Positions 51,405 through 59,978 of a stretch of 64,000 nt of DNA are shown here, one piece after another. The notes below the pieces were generated by a model. The model ran no database searches. It had not been told where the DNA came from and saw only the letters and a program-made list of their open reading frames with translations. Origin of the DNA: Deltaproteobacteria bacterium (GTDB lineage: Bacteria > Myxococcota_A > UBA796 > SXON01). Every line of letters starts with the position of its first letter. The first letter of the stretch is position 1. A program made the position numbers and the translations under genes. The stretch covers positions 1 to 64,000 of the forward strand of contig BJHF01000011.1 in the NCBI GenBank assembly GCA_014191855.1, written 5' to 3'.

Positions 51405-52484
51405 ATGGTGTGGATCCTCCTGATTGCCGGCTGCGCGAGCTGCCTCCAGCTCCCGAACGAGCAGGACGACCCGAACGAGGAGCCGCCCACCGGAACCGAC
51501 GATAGCGGCGGGGAAGATTCGGGAGAGGGGGACACCGACACGGCGGAGGACACGGGCGCCATCGTGATTCCGATGTGTACGCTTGAAGAGCTGGAGGACG
51601 ACGACCCGAGCAACGACTTCAGCGAGCTGCTGTACGTGCCGCTGAGCACCTACGCCTGCGGCGAGGTGAACACCAAGGGGGACGTGGACTATTTGACGTT
51701 CACCACCACCGCGCCGGGGTGGATGAAGGTGGACGTTCAGGCCGCCTCCCGCGGCTCCTCGGCTGACATGTTCTACACGTTGAACCAGCCGGAAGAGGAC
51801 GAGTCGGTGCTACAGTCCGACCGGCACGACAGCACGGATCCGCTCAGCGTGTTCAAGGCCGACAAGGCGGGCGATTATCTGGCCACGCTGGCGGAGGCGC
51901 AAGGCGGCTTCGGTGAGCCTTATCCCTGGTGGTTCATCGCGATGCCGACGAAGGAGCCGGTGAGCTACCACCTGCTCGACGGGCTCTTGTCCAACGATCC
52001 CGCGCTCACGGCGGATCCGGTCGCGATGGACGATGAGGGAGAGCCCAACAACACCCTGGAAACGGCAAAGGTGATGGCGGCGAACGTGCCGATCTTCGCC
52101 GAGATCGGCACCCGGGGGGACAGCGACTGGTACACCTTCAGCATCCCCGAAGGCACCCAGACGCTCACCTATGAGGTGGATGCGTACGATTTCGGGTCGG
52201 CCGCCGACATGCAGCTCGAGGTGTACTACGCCGGCACCCAGAAGCTGCTGCTCAACAGCGACGGGGTGGATGATCGCGATGGCGGCGCGGACCCCTGGGC
52301 GGAGTGGGATCTGGTGGCCAATCGTGAGTACTGGGAAGGGAAGATCGCGAAGAAGCCGGAAGATTACCCCGGCACCGTCGACTTCTCCACGCTCACGATC
52401 CGGGCCCACAACTGGGACGAGAACGACGGATCGATGTTCTACTGGTACACCGTGTGGATCACGGTGTCCGCGGAGTCCAAATGA
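51405..52484 (+). CDS. lipoprotein with PPC-type domains
   Basis: A 359-residue lipoprotein with a minimal signal (MVWILLIAG|C) and a long Asp/Thr/Gly linker. The rest has two pre-peptidase C-terminal-like beta domains (VDYLTFTTTAPGWMKVDV; GDSDWYTFSIPEGTQTLTYEVD). TATGGT is six bases before ATG 51405, so probably leaderless. It overlaps the next lipoprotein gene by four bases (ATGA). Confidence 0.8.
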   Translation: MVWILLIAGCASCLQLPNEQDDPNEEPPTGTDDSGGEDSGEGDTDTAEDTGAIVIPMCTLEELEDDDPSNDFSELLYVPLSTYACGEVNTKGDVDYLTFTTTAPGWMKVDVQAASRGSSADMFYTLNQPEEDESVLQSDRHDSTDPLSVFKADKAGDYLATLAEAQGGFGEPYPWWFIAMPTKEPVSYHLLDGLLSNDPALTADPVAMDDEGEPNNTLETAKVMAANVPIFAEIGTRGDSDWYTFSIPEGTQTLTYEVDAYDFGSAADMQLEVYYAGTQKLLLNSDGVDDRDGGADPWAEWDLVANREYWEGKIAKKPEDYPGTVDFSTLTIRAHNWDENDGSMFYWYTVWITVSAESK

Positions 52485-53497
52485 CCTTGAAGTACGCCCA
52501 TTTTGCGCTGTGGTTGCCCGTGATGCTCGGAGGCTGCCCCTTCGAGGGGGAGCCCAAGGACACGAGCGGCGCGGCCGGAACGGGAGAGACGGGATCGCTC
52601 GACGACACCGCATCCTGCACCGCCTCCCTCACGACGGTTGATCCTGCGGAAGGCGGCGTTGGCGTGTACTACCGCAGCCCGGTAACCCTCTCATTCGATG
52701 GCGACGGGTCGGCGGCGCTCATCCAGGTGCTCGATCCCGCGGGGGCGGACATCGGGATGACGCCGACGTGGCAGGCCGGCAACAACATGGTGGTGCTCGA
52801 AGGCGGGCTATCGCCCAGCACCGCGTACACCGTTCACGTGGAGCTGTGCGGCGTCACCAACGAAACCCACTTCACGACATCGTCGGACGGCTCGCCGCTC
52901 ACCGTCGGCGTCGACGAGCTGATCGGGCGCACCTACTCGTTCGCCTTGGCGGACGCGGAGATCACCGAGCCGGCGGTCTTGGAGATGTTCGACGATACCA
53001 AGCTGGTCACGCCGCTCGGCTTCATGGTTCAGAACGCAGACGCGACGACGCTGGAGCTGCTCGGTGGCGTGCTCTCCCGCAAGGACGGAGTGCTGGTTCA
53101 AACGGATGAAACCGACACCTGGGACTTCCCGGCCTCGGACTTCACCGCGCAGCCCTACTTCACGACGTACATCGACTCCTTGGCGATCGTGTACAGCGAC
53201 ACCGGCGTGGAGAAGACCACCATCCAGCTCTATAAATTCACGCTGGATGGCATCTTCACTCCGGATGGGTCTGCGATCACCCACGGCCACGTCGACACGC
53301 TCGTGGATGTGCGCAACCTCGGACCGCTCTTCGGCTTGGAGGACACGCCGACGGCGGTGTGCGAATTCGCAGCGGATTTCGCCGTGTACTGCGTGGCGTG
53401 CCCCGACGAGGTGGAGTCCTGCCTCTACACGATCGGCGAGGACATCAACGCGCCGTGGGTGGAGGGCCTGTCGTTGACGCCGTATCCGGTGGAGTGA
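52481..53497 (+). CDS. lipoprotein with Ig-like domain
   Basis: A 338-residue lipoprotein (MTLKYAHFALWLPVMLGG|C) with a short Thr/Gly linker, an Ig-like domain similar to Big_5 (TTVDPAEGGVGVYYRSPVTLSFDG...), and a C-terminal beta-rich region of unknown type with cysteines near the end (CVACPDEVESC). Its start overlaps the previous gene; a pair of surface proteins is likely. Confidence 0.75.
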   Translation: MTLKYAHFALWLPVMLGGCPFEGEPKDTSGAAGTGETGSLDDTASCTASLTTVDPAEGGVGVYYRSPVTLSFDGDGSAALIQVLDPAGADIGMTPTWQAGNNMVVLEGGLSPSTAYTVHVELCGVTNETHFTTSSDGSPLTVGVDELIGRTYSFALADAEITEPAVLEMFDDTKLVTPLGFMVQNADATTLELLGGVLSRKDGVLVQTDETDTWDFPASDFTAQPYFTTYIDSLAIVYSDTGVEKTTIQLYKFTLDGIFTPDGSAITHGHVDTLVDVRNLGPLFGLEDTPTAVCEFAADFAVYCVACPDEVESCLYTIGEDINAPWVEGLSLTPYPVE

Positions 53498-53511
53498 GGC
53501 GCTCGCCATCC

Positions 53512-53545
53512 TTGACCGGGCCAGTGTACAAACGTACATTGTACA
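53512..53545 (+). promoter_or_regulatory. promoter-operator of the antitoxin-toxin-recQ operon
   Basis: TTGACC (53512-53517), 17-base spacer, TACATT (53535-53540), then six bases to the antitoxin ATG at 53547: a strong, probably leaderless promoter. Three GTACA-containing motifs (53525-53530, 53533-53538, 53540-53545) overlap the spacer and -10, fitting autorepression by the Phd/YefM-type protein. Confidence 0.75.
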
Positions 53546-53546
53546 A

Positions 53547-53780
53547 ATGCTCCGCCATACCGCCACGACCGCGCGGAAGCACTTCTCGGACCTGCTCGAC
53601 GCCGCCGAGGCCGGCGAGGCCGTCTTCGTGGAGCGCCGCGGGCGAACGTTCAAGCTCGAGTTGATCCGGCCCGACGCGCCCGCGCCTGCGCGAGAACCAC
53701 TGTTCACGGTCGACGAATCGTTGCTCGAAGGGCAGTGGAACTTCGACGCCGAGGGCAACTTCACCCTCGGCTCGTCGTGA
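53547..53780 (+). CDS. Phd/YefM-family antitoxin
   Basis: A 77-residue antitoxin: the N-terminal DNA-binding Phd fold (TATTARKHFSDLLDAAEAGEAVFVERRGR) and an acidic/aromatic C-terminal tail that should wrap the toxin. Such proteins repress their own promoter with the toxin as co-repressor; the triple GTACA operator is immediately upstream. Its stop overlaps the PIN gene start as GTGA. Confidence 0.88.
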   Translation: MLRHTATTARKHFSDLLDAAEAGEAVFVERRGRTFKLELIRPDAPAPAREPLFTVDESLLEGQWNFDAEGNFTLGSS

Positions 53781-54142
53781 TCCTCCTCGACACGAATGCG
53801 TTCATCTGGCTCGAAGCCCGTCACCCTCGCGCGGCGGCGCTGGGCGGCGGGCCGTTCGCGCTTTCGCCCGCGTCCGTGCTGGAGTTGGCGTACCTCGTGG
53901 AGGCGGGTCGGCTTCGCCCTACCCGGCCCGACTTCCTCGGCGCCTTGGGGGATCACCCGACCGTGCGGGTGGACAACATCCATGCGTCGCCTTGGTTTCT
54001 GGCCGCGGCGTCCCTTACCTGGACGCGCGATCCGTTCGACCGCCTGATCTCGGCCCACGCGCTGCATCGTAAGTGGCGGCTCGCCACCGGAGATGGGAGC
54101 ATCCTCCGGGCGCTGGGTCCGGAGGCGACGTTGGCGCTCTGA
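53777..54142 (+). CDS. PIN-domain toxin (VapC-like)
   Basis: A 121-residue PIN RNase: acidic residues in LLDTNAFIW, SVLELAYL, TRDPFDRLISAHA and TGDGSI form the Mg-binding cluster. Predicted to cleave RNA. GTG 53777 overlaps the antitoxin TGA. The toxin stop (TGA 54140-54142) overlaps the recQ ATG, placing a DNA helicase under the same promoter. Confidence 0.88.
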   Translation: MILLDTNAFIWLEARHPRAAALGGGPFALSPASVLELAYLVEAGRLRPTRPDFLGALGDHPTVRVDNIHASPWFLAAASLTWTRDPFDRLISAHALHRKWRLATGDGSILRALGPEATLAL

Positions 54143-56379
54143 TGGGCGGCCTCGCCGCGTTAGCCGCCGCCACCATGCGCGAAGCCCTCAACCGCTACTG
54201 GGGCTTCGACACGCTCCGCCCCTTGCAAGCCGAAGCGGTGGAGGCGGCATGCGCGGGTCGCGACTCGCTGGTCGTCCTGCCCACGGGGGGCGGAAAGTCG
54301 CTTTGTTACCAGCTACCGCCGCTCCTGCGTGGTCCAGGCGAGCCCGCGTTCACAGTGGTGGTCTCTCCGCTCATCGCGCTGATGAAAGATCAGGTCGATG
54401 GCCTGGTCCTGGCCGGCTACCCGGCGGCCGCGCTGCACGGGGCCGTGTCGCCGAACGACGCAGCGAACACGCGCCGCGCGGTAGACCGTGGTGAGGTGAA
54501 GCTGCTCTACGTCTCTCCGGAGCGCCTGCTCTCCGAGGGGTTCCTGGGCTGGCTGGCTTCGAAGCGCGTCGCCGCCGTCGCCATCGACGAGGCGCACTGC
54601 ATCAGCCAGTGGGGTCACGACTTCCGGCCCGAGTATCGGCGGCTTGCGGAGCTTCGGGATGCCCTGCCCGGCGTTCCCGTGCACGCCTTCACCGCAACCG
54701 CCACGCCCCGCGTGCGCGAGGACATCGCCGCGCAGCTCAACATGGTGGATCCGGCGATCCTCGTCGGCATTTTTGATAGGCCAAACCTTAGCTATCGCGT
54801 GCTGCCGCGCATTGGAAACGGGGAGGAGCAGGTCGAGACGGTGCTCCGACGCCACCCCGGAGAGGCCGCCATCGTGTACTGCATCTCGCGGAAACAGACG
54901 GAGTCCATGGCGGAAACGCTGGTATCCCGAGGGTTCTCGGCCGCCGCCTACCACGCCGGCCTCGACGGAAACACCCGCTCGCGGGTGCAGGACGAGTTCC
55001 TCGGGGAGCGACTCGACGTCGTCGTGGCCACTGTGGCGTTTGGCATGGGCATCGACCGGGGGGATGTTCGCGCGGTCATCCACGCATCGATGCCCAAGTC
55101 GATCGAGGCGTATCAGCAGGAGACCGGGCGCGCTGGTCGCGACGGGCTGCCGGCGGAGTGTGTGCTCCTCTACTCTTCCTCGGACGCCGTGAAGTGGAGT
55201 CAGCTCATGGAGCGCTCCGCCGCGGAGGCGGAGGTGCCGCCGGCGCCGGCGGTGCTCCGCGCGCAACGCGACCTCCTGTTCCAAATGCAGCGCTTCGCCG
55301 CGAGCGCCCGCTGTCGTCATCAGGCGTTGTCCGCCTACTTCGGCCAGGCCTGTGAGCCCCCCTGCGGCGCCTGCGACGTCTGCAACGCGGAGCTCGAGGA
55401 ATTCCCGGATTCCACCACCGTTGCGCGCAAGATCCTCTCTTGCGTTGCGCGCCTGCGAGACCCTTACGGCGCGGCCTACGTCGCCGACGTGCTGCGCGGC
55501 TCGGCTCAGGCGCGCGTTACCCAGCGCGGGCACGACCAGCTCTCCACCTACGGGCTGCTCAAGGAAGTGGACAAAGATACGCTGGTTTCGCTCATCGACC
55601 AGCTCGTGGACATCGGCGCGCTCGTCCGCGACGAAGGCGAGTACCCGGTGCTGCGGCTTACCGGTGTTGCGAGCGCAATCCTGAAGGGCACGCAGCCGGT
55701 CCGGATGCTGCGGGTGCGCCCCTCCGAGGTGCTCGTCGCCACCGACAAGAAGCGGCGTCGCGACAAGGGCGCTGCGCTCAACCCCGAGGAGCAGGCGTTG
55801 TTCGAGGAGCTGCGGCTGCTGCGCCGGCAACTCGCCGACGAGCGTGGCGTGCCCCCCTACGTCATCTTCGGCGATGCGCCGCTCATCGAGATGGCGCAGC
55901 GGCGGCCAGGATCCATCGACGCGCTGGCGACGATCAAGGGCGTTGGCGCCGTGAAATTGGAGCAGCTCGGTGAGCGGTTCCTGGAGGTGATCGTCGCCTG
56001 GGCGGCGGAGCGGAACGTGCCGCTGAACGTCGGGGCCAGCGCGGGAAGGCCGGCGCCCCCGGTCGCGCCGCGCGATCCCAACGAAACCAACAAAAGCCGC
56101 CTTGCCGCCTTCGCGATGTTCGCGCAGGGCGCGCCGCTGGACGAGGTGGCGGCCACGCTCGACCGCGCCCGATCCACGACGCAGCAGTACCTCGCGGAGT
56201 GGGTGTCCCGGGAGGCTCCGGAGAGCATCGAGCCGTGGGTGAACGCTGCGAACTACGACGCGATCCGGGTGGCGGCGGAGGCGACGGGCGGCGAGCGCCT
56301 CAAGCCAATCTTCGACGCGCTGGGCGGAAACGTGCCTTACGACGACATTCGCCTCGTCATGGCGCATCTGCGGGCGTAG
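54142..56379 (+). CDS. recQ: RecQ-family ATP-dependent DNA helicase
   Basis: A 745-residue RecQ. The motor has LPTGGGKS, the DEAH motif DEAHCISQWGHDFRPEY, TATATP, and motif VI QETGRAGRDG. A four-cysteine zinc site (CRHQALSAYFGQACEPPCGACDVC, described by its parts), a winged-helix RQC region and an HRDC-like domain (QALFEELRLLRRQLADE) follow, plus a 100-residue C-terminal helical tail. Length exceeds E. coli RecQ (609) by the tail. Unwinds 3'-5' in recombination and repair. ATG 54142 overlaps the toxin stop; ATG 54175 is an alternative. Confidence 0.93.
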   Translation: MGGLAALAAATMREALNRYWGFDTLRPLQAEAVEAACAGRDSLVVLPTGGGKSLCYQLPPLLRGPGEPAFTVVVSPLIALMKDQVDGLVLAGYPAAALHGAVSPNDAANTRRAVDRGEVKLLYVSPERLLSEGFLGWLASKRVAAVAIDEAHCISQWGHDFRPEYRRLAELRDALPGVPVHAFTATATPRVREDIAAQLNMVDPAILVGIFDRPNLSYRVLPRIGNGEEQVETVLRRHPGEAAIVYCISRKQTESMAETLVSRGFSAAAYHAGLDGNTRSRVQDEFLGERLDVVVATVAFGMGIDRGDVRAVIHASMPKSIEAYQQETGRAGRDGLPAECVLLYSSSDAVKWSQLMERSAAEAEVPPAPAVLRAQRDLLFQMQRFAASARCRHQALSAYFGQACEPPCGACDVCNAELEEFPDSTTVARKILSCVARLRDPYGAAYVADVLRGSAQARVTQRGHDQLSTYGLLKEVDKDTLVSLIDQLVDIGALVRDEGEYPVLRLTGVASAILKGTQPVRMLRVRPSEVLVATDKKRRRDKGAALNPEEQALFEELRLLRRQLADERGVPPYVIFGDAPLIEMAQRRPGSIDALATIKGVGAVKLEQLGERFLEVIVAWAAERNVPLNVGASAGRPAPPVAPRDPNETNKSRLAAFAMFAQGAPLDEVAATLDRARSTTQQYLAEWVSREAPESIEPWVNAANYDAIRVAAEATGGERLKPIFDALGGNVPYDDIRLVMAHLRA

Positions 56380-56387
56380 TCGGCCGG

Positions 56388-57578
56388 CTACGGCGCCCGG
56401 GCGGCCAGGCTTCGCTCCCAGATCGTGAGAAAACGCTCGGCGGAGGCGTCGAGCGGCGCACGGTCGGAGCCGGCGGCCGCGAGGTGCGCGAACATCGGCT
56501 CCACGAGTCCGGTGTGGGCGAGGCCCTCGATGTCGAAGGTGTCGGCTGTCGAGGGCGCGGGGGAGCAGCCTTTGAGCCCGTGCGTCGGGCCGATGTGGTC
56601 TACGCCGCCCTGGAAGTCGGATCCCCAGGCAACCGGAGCGCCTGGCGAAAGGGCGACGACGTGATCCCAATGCAGGCGAAAGTCGTCGATGGTCCCGGGA
56701 CAATGCTCCGCGGCCAGCCCGGGGGGCACCGGGTCGGGACGCATGTGCGCGAGGTTCGCCGTTACCCCCACGAGGCCGCCAAGCCGGGTGATCTCCACGA
56801 GCTGCGCGTCCGAAAGCGCGGTCGGGTCACGACGAACGGCGTCGGCGGTGACGTGGGTATAGACCGGCGCGACGCCGCGTTCACGCAGGATCGGGACGAT
56901 CTCGGCAAAGGAAGCGTCGGACGTGTGCGCGAGATCGACCACGATGCCGGCGTCGATGAGGTCGCGAACGCGGGCCGGCCCCTGCCCTGTGAGCCCGTGT
57001 GTTGCCGGGTCCGACTCTCGCTGGCAACCAGGAAGGTTCAACCAGCGTAAGCTCCCCTCCTGGCACCAGGCGCCGCCGATCTCGTTGTCGGCGAGGTGCA
57101 CGGGCGTGATGACCGCAACGCCGCGCGTCGCCCAGTACGTTGCGTCCTCGGCCCCGGACAAGATCTTGGTTGCCCCCTCGATCCCGTGTACGATCGCGGT
57201 GCGGCCGCTTGCGATGATCGACCGCGCTTCTTCCGGCGTCTTCGCCCAGCCGAAGCGCTCCGAATGGCGCGCACACAGTGCCTCGACGAAGTCCAGTTGT
57301 CGGTCCATCCGGGCGCGCATCGAGCGGCGGCTCTCGAACACCGTCGCAAACGGATTCGCGTACGCGAGGCTGACGAGGATCGTGGGCCCGGGCTCGGCGA
57401 GCTGCTCGGCGAAGATCTGGGGTTCGAGCGCGTGAAGGTTGGTCAGCCCCGACGGCGCCTTCGCCTCGGGCCCCGCGCCGTACACCGGCACCGTGAGGTG
57501 GGCGGCGAGGTGGATGTGGAGGTCGACGTAGCCGGAGATGGGGTCGGCGAGGGCGTGGCTGAGCAGGGCCATGATCAT
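56388..57578 (-). CDS. peptidase M19 family dipeptidase
   Basis: A 396-residue membrane-dipeptidase-like enzyme: DLHIH metal site near residue 22, GIEGATKIL, the catalytic region VVDLAHTSD, VYTHVTAD and the WGSDFQGG motif near the end. Two-zinc amidohydrolase fold. A weak hydrophobic start may be a signal (MIMALLSHALA). ATG 57578 is chosen; ATG 57572 is possible. Divergent from the SUKH gene over 44 bp. Confidence 0.82.
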   Translation of the reverse strand: MIMALLSHALADPISGYVDLHIHLAAHLTVPVYGAGPEAKAPSGLTNLHALEPQIFAEQLAEPGPTILVSLAYANPFATVFESRRSMRARMDRQLDFVEALCARHSERFGWAKTPEEARSIIASGRTAIVHGIEGATKILSGAEDATYWATRGVAVITPVHLADNEIGGAWCQEGSLRWLNLPGCQRESDPATHGLTGQGPARVRDLIDAGIVVDLAHTSDASFAEIVPILRERGVAPVYTHVTADAVRRDPTALSDAQLVEITRLGGLVGVTANLAHMRPDPVPPGLAAEHCPGTIDDFRLHWDHVVALSPGAPVAWGSDFQGGVDHIGPTHGLKGCSPAPSTADTFDIEGLAHTGLVEPMFAHLAAAGSDRAPLDASAERFLTIWERSLAARAP

Positions 57579-57610
57579 CGCGCGGCGCTTATCCCCGTTC
57601 GCTGTGGGGA

Positions 57611-57616
57611 TACGTT
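57611..57616 (+). promoter_or_regulatory. -10 element of leaderless promoter for SUKH gene
   Basis: TACGTT ends six bases before the ATG at 57623. The -35 is weak. This is one of at least eleven TANNNT hexamers placed 5-8 bases before start codons in the window. Confidence 0.45.
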
Positions 57617-57622
57617 GCGCGG

Positions 57623-58435
57623 ATGGGTGAAACACCACGGATCTGGCAGGTTCCCGTCTACCTCCCTTACCTGCAGCCGCCGCTCACGGCGGAGGCCGTT
57701 GCGTCCGCCGAAGCCCGGCTCGGCGTGCGGCTCCCGGCGGCCTACCTGGCGCTCGTGCGGGAGCAGAACGGCGGGTACGTCGCGGCCAGCCTCCCTGACA
57801 GCCCGCACTCGATGATCTGGGGTATCGGACCGTACTTCCCGAGCATCACGGGGGAAAGAGCGGAAGAGATGGCCGAGGGGGGACTGGTTCCGTTCGACGG
57901 GGACGGGCATTGGCACTTGTGTTTGGACTACCGCACGTCGGGTCGGACGGGCGAGCCGAGCGTCTCGTACGTGGACGATGAGTGCGAGCATGAAGAACCC
58001 GTGGCGGCGGATTTTTCGTCGTTCTTGGGGAGCTTACGCGTGGATCGCTCCACGTGGACGGTGGGGATCGTCGGCCCGGCCTCCCTGGACGGGACGGCGC
58101 TGCGCCTGTCCTTGGCGCTGGAGGCGCGGTTCGGTCCGGCGGATGCGATGTCAAATGGCTACCCCGTGCGCCGCGCTGCCGTTGGCGCCGGGCGGAACCC
58201 CGAGTGGGCCTGGCTCGGTCCAAACGAGGTTCCTCGGGGCTTTGTCCGGCCGGGAGCGCATCGTTATGCAGAGCTGGTCAACCTGCTCCCCGGCACCGCG
58301 CTGCGCGAGCCCGAGCACCCTGAGGTGACGATGCTGCTGTCGTGTACGGAGGGAGCCGTGGCTCAGGTGGAGGAAGCGTGCGCGAAGGCGGGGTTCACCC
58401 TGGTGTCCCTCGGTGGGGGCGCCGGGACCCCGTAG
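57623..58435 (+). CDS. SMI1/KNR4 (SUKH) domain protein
   Basis: A 270-residue protein whose first 150 residues fit the SUKH-1 fold (PLTAEAVASAEARLGVRLPAAYLALVREQNGGYV... WGIG, FDGDGHWHLCLDYR). The remaining 115 residues are an unassigned alpha/beta domain. SUKH proteins often act as immunity partners of secreted or intracellular toxins; no toxin is adjacent here. Leaderless start suggested by TACGTT six bases upstream. Confidence 0.75.
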   Translation: MGETPRIWQVPVYLPYLQPPLTAEAVASAEARLGVRLPAAYLALVREQNGGYVAASLPDSPHSMIWGIGPYFPSITGERAEEMAEGGLVPFDGDGHWHLCLDYRTSGRTGEPSVSYVDDECEHEEPVAADFSSFLGSLRVDRSTWTVGIVGPASLDGTALRLSLALEARFGPADAMSNGYPVRRAAVGAGRNPEWAWLGPNEVPRGFVRPGAHRYAELVNLLPGTALREPEHPEVTMLLSCTEGAVAQVEEACAKAGFTLVSLGGGAGTP

Positions 58436-58748
58436 AGCGAGCGCGCTGGCGGGAGGAGCTCTTCGCGAGTCGAGAGCCCCTCGTTGGCCGGGCGCAAGAG
58501 TCGAGCCACCCTGTTCAGCCGAAACTACCGCGGCATCCGCGTTCCTGGACGCTGCGCCGCGGCGCGGGGCTTCATCGTCCACCAGCAAACGCCGACTTAT
58601 CTCGGCCCCCATCGGTCACTCGGCTGCGGAGGACAAACAGCCCGCTTCGACTCGCCGGGTCGGCCATCTACGGTGACTCGACCTCGGGCATGAGGCCGAA
58701 TCGTCGGTGGTCGGGCGAGCGCCCGCCCGGGTCGGCGGCGAATCGAGC
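58436..58748. other. gene-free stretch
   Basis: No reading frame here resembles a protein; the only structure is a GC palindrome (CGGGCGAGCGCCCG, 58712-58725) that may terminate the minus-strand acetyltransferase transcript. Confidence 0.5.
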
Positions 58749-59228
58749 CTACCCTCCCACCTTCGCCCGCAGCTCCTTCAACCCAGTCCGCGCCGTCACG
58801 AAGATCGGAGCAAAACCCAGCTCCACCCAAACTTCCGATGAAACGGGGTTCATCGCCAGCCAGTCTACCGTTACTCCGGTGGCGCCGGCGCGCTCGCCCC
58901 AGGGGAGCGTGAGCGCGATCATGGCGCGGAGCACTCCCTGGCGTCGCTTGCTGCGGGCGACGAACGCGTCGCAAATGTGGAGGAGGGGAGGCTCATGCTG
59001 CATTCGGGCGGCGAGCAGGCCGAAGGCCTCGCCATCCTCGTGCTCGGCGATCACGACGAAGCCGTGCGTCAAGTAGGAGAGATAACTCCGGCGGACTTCA
59101 TCGTGGCCGAGGGCGGGAATCCGCGTATCGAGGCGCGCGTGGACGAGCTGGTTGGCGCGACCGAGCACGGTGAGGGATCCGAGGTCATCGGCTACGGCGC
59201 GGCGAACGCGCCAGTCGGGGGCAGCCAT
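58749..59228 (-). CDS. GNAT family N-acetyltransferase
   Basis: A 159-residue GNAT protein: VRRAVADDLGSLTVLGRANQ start, EDGEAFGLLAAR strand, and the acetyl-CoA-binding motif A DAFVARSKRRQGVLRAMI (near residues 88-105), followed by VTVDWLAMNPVSSEVWVELGF. Substrate unknown. TACATT is five bases before ATG 59228, suggesting a leaderless mRNA. Confidence 0.82.
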   Translation of the reverse strand: MAAPDWRVRRAVADDLGSLTVLGRANQLVHARLDTRIPALGHDEVRRSYLSYLTHGFVVIAEHEDGEAFGLLAARMQHEPPLLHICDAFVARSKRRQGVLRAMIALTLPWGERAGATGVTVDWLAMNPVSSEVWVELGFAPIFVTARTGLKELRAKVGG

Positions 59229-59258
59229 GCGGGAATGTACCGCGCCGAGCGCCGCCGC

Positions 59259-59954
59259 CTACGCCACCCCCGCCCAAGCCGCCTTCAACCGCTCCCCCGC
59301 CGCCACGATCGCGTCGAGCTTCGCACCGTCGGACAACGCTTTGCCGCCGATCGCGAGTCGCATCCCCGCCGGGGAGAGGATCACGGCCATTCCGGTTGCA
59401 CACGCGGCCTGCACGGCACTTCGCTGCGCCTCCGTCGCCAGGAAAGCGCCGAACTCGGGGTTGGTCCCCACCGCGACAAAGCCATCGTCAAACCGTGTAT
59501 CTCCCGTTTCGATGCGGGCAAGCTGGTCCAGGCCGCCCAGCTCCTCCATCGTCGCGCCGGTCATCTCCTCGATCGCACGCGCAAACAACCACGCCAAACT
59601 GTCCCCCGAAGGTGCGAGGGCGCCTTTCGGCGCTTCCCCAGGGCGAATCGCCAGGACCCCCTTCGGGCTCGGTACCGCCGCCTGCCACACCGTACGCAGC
59701 CCTCCCGACCGGCTCACCTTCGTCTGCTGCCCCCCGCGCGGGATGCGTCGCGACATACGAAGCGTCCATGCCGCATCGCGCGGCGTAAGCTCCACCCGCT
59801 CTTCGTCGGCATCGCGGGTTGGTTGTACGCTCCAGCCGCGGGCCGCGCCCACCTTCGCCAGCGCTTCGGGATCGAGGCGGTCCAACGTGGATACCCACCA
59901 CGCCACGAGGCCGATGATCGGCGCGAGCGCCATCGCGGTGAACAGCGGCCACAT
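59259..59954 (-). CDS. membrane-anchored hypothetical protein
   Basis: A 231-residue protein with one N-terminal membrane helix (about 2-22) and a soluble domain with no motif I recognise; it has regular beta strands (WTLRMSRRI, TVWQAAVPSP) and a C-terminal helix. GGAG lies before the ATG. It is followed by the acetyltransferase gene in the same direction (30-bp gap) and sits 24 bases below the lipoprotein gene. Confidence 0.68.
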   Translation of the reverse strand: MWPLFTAMALAPIIGLVAWWVSTLDRLDPEALAKVGAARGWSVQPTRDADEERVELTPRDAAWTLRMSRRIPRGGQQTKVSRSGGLRTVWQAAVPSPKGVLAIRPGEAPKGALAPSGDSLAWLFARAIEEMTGATMEELGGLDQLARIETGDTRFDDGFVAVGTNPEFGAFLATEAQRSAVQAACATGMAVILSPAGMRLAIGGKALSDGAKLDAIVAAGERLKAAWAGVA

Positions 59955-59978
59955 GCCAACTCCGGGCTGCGTTCCGAC

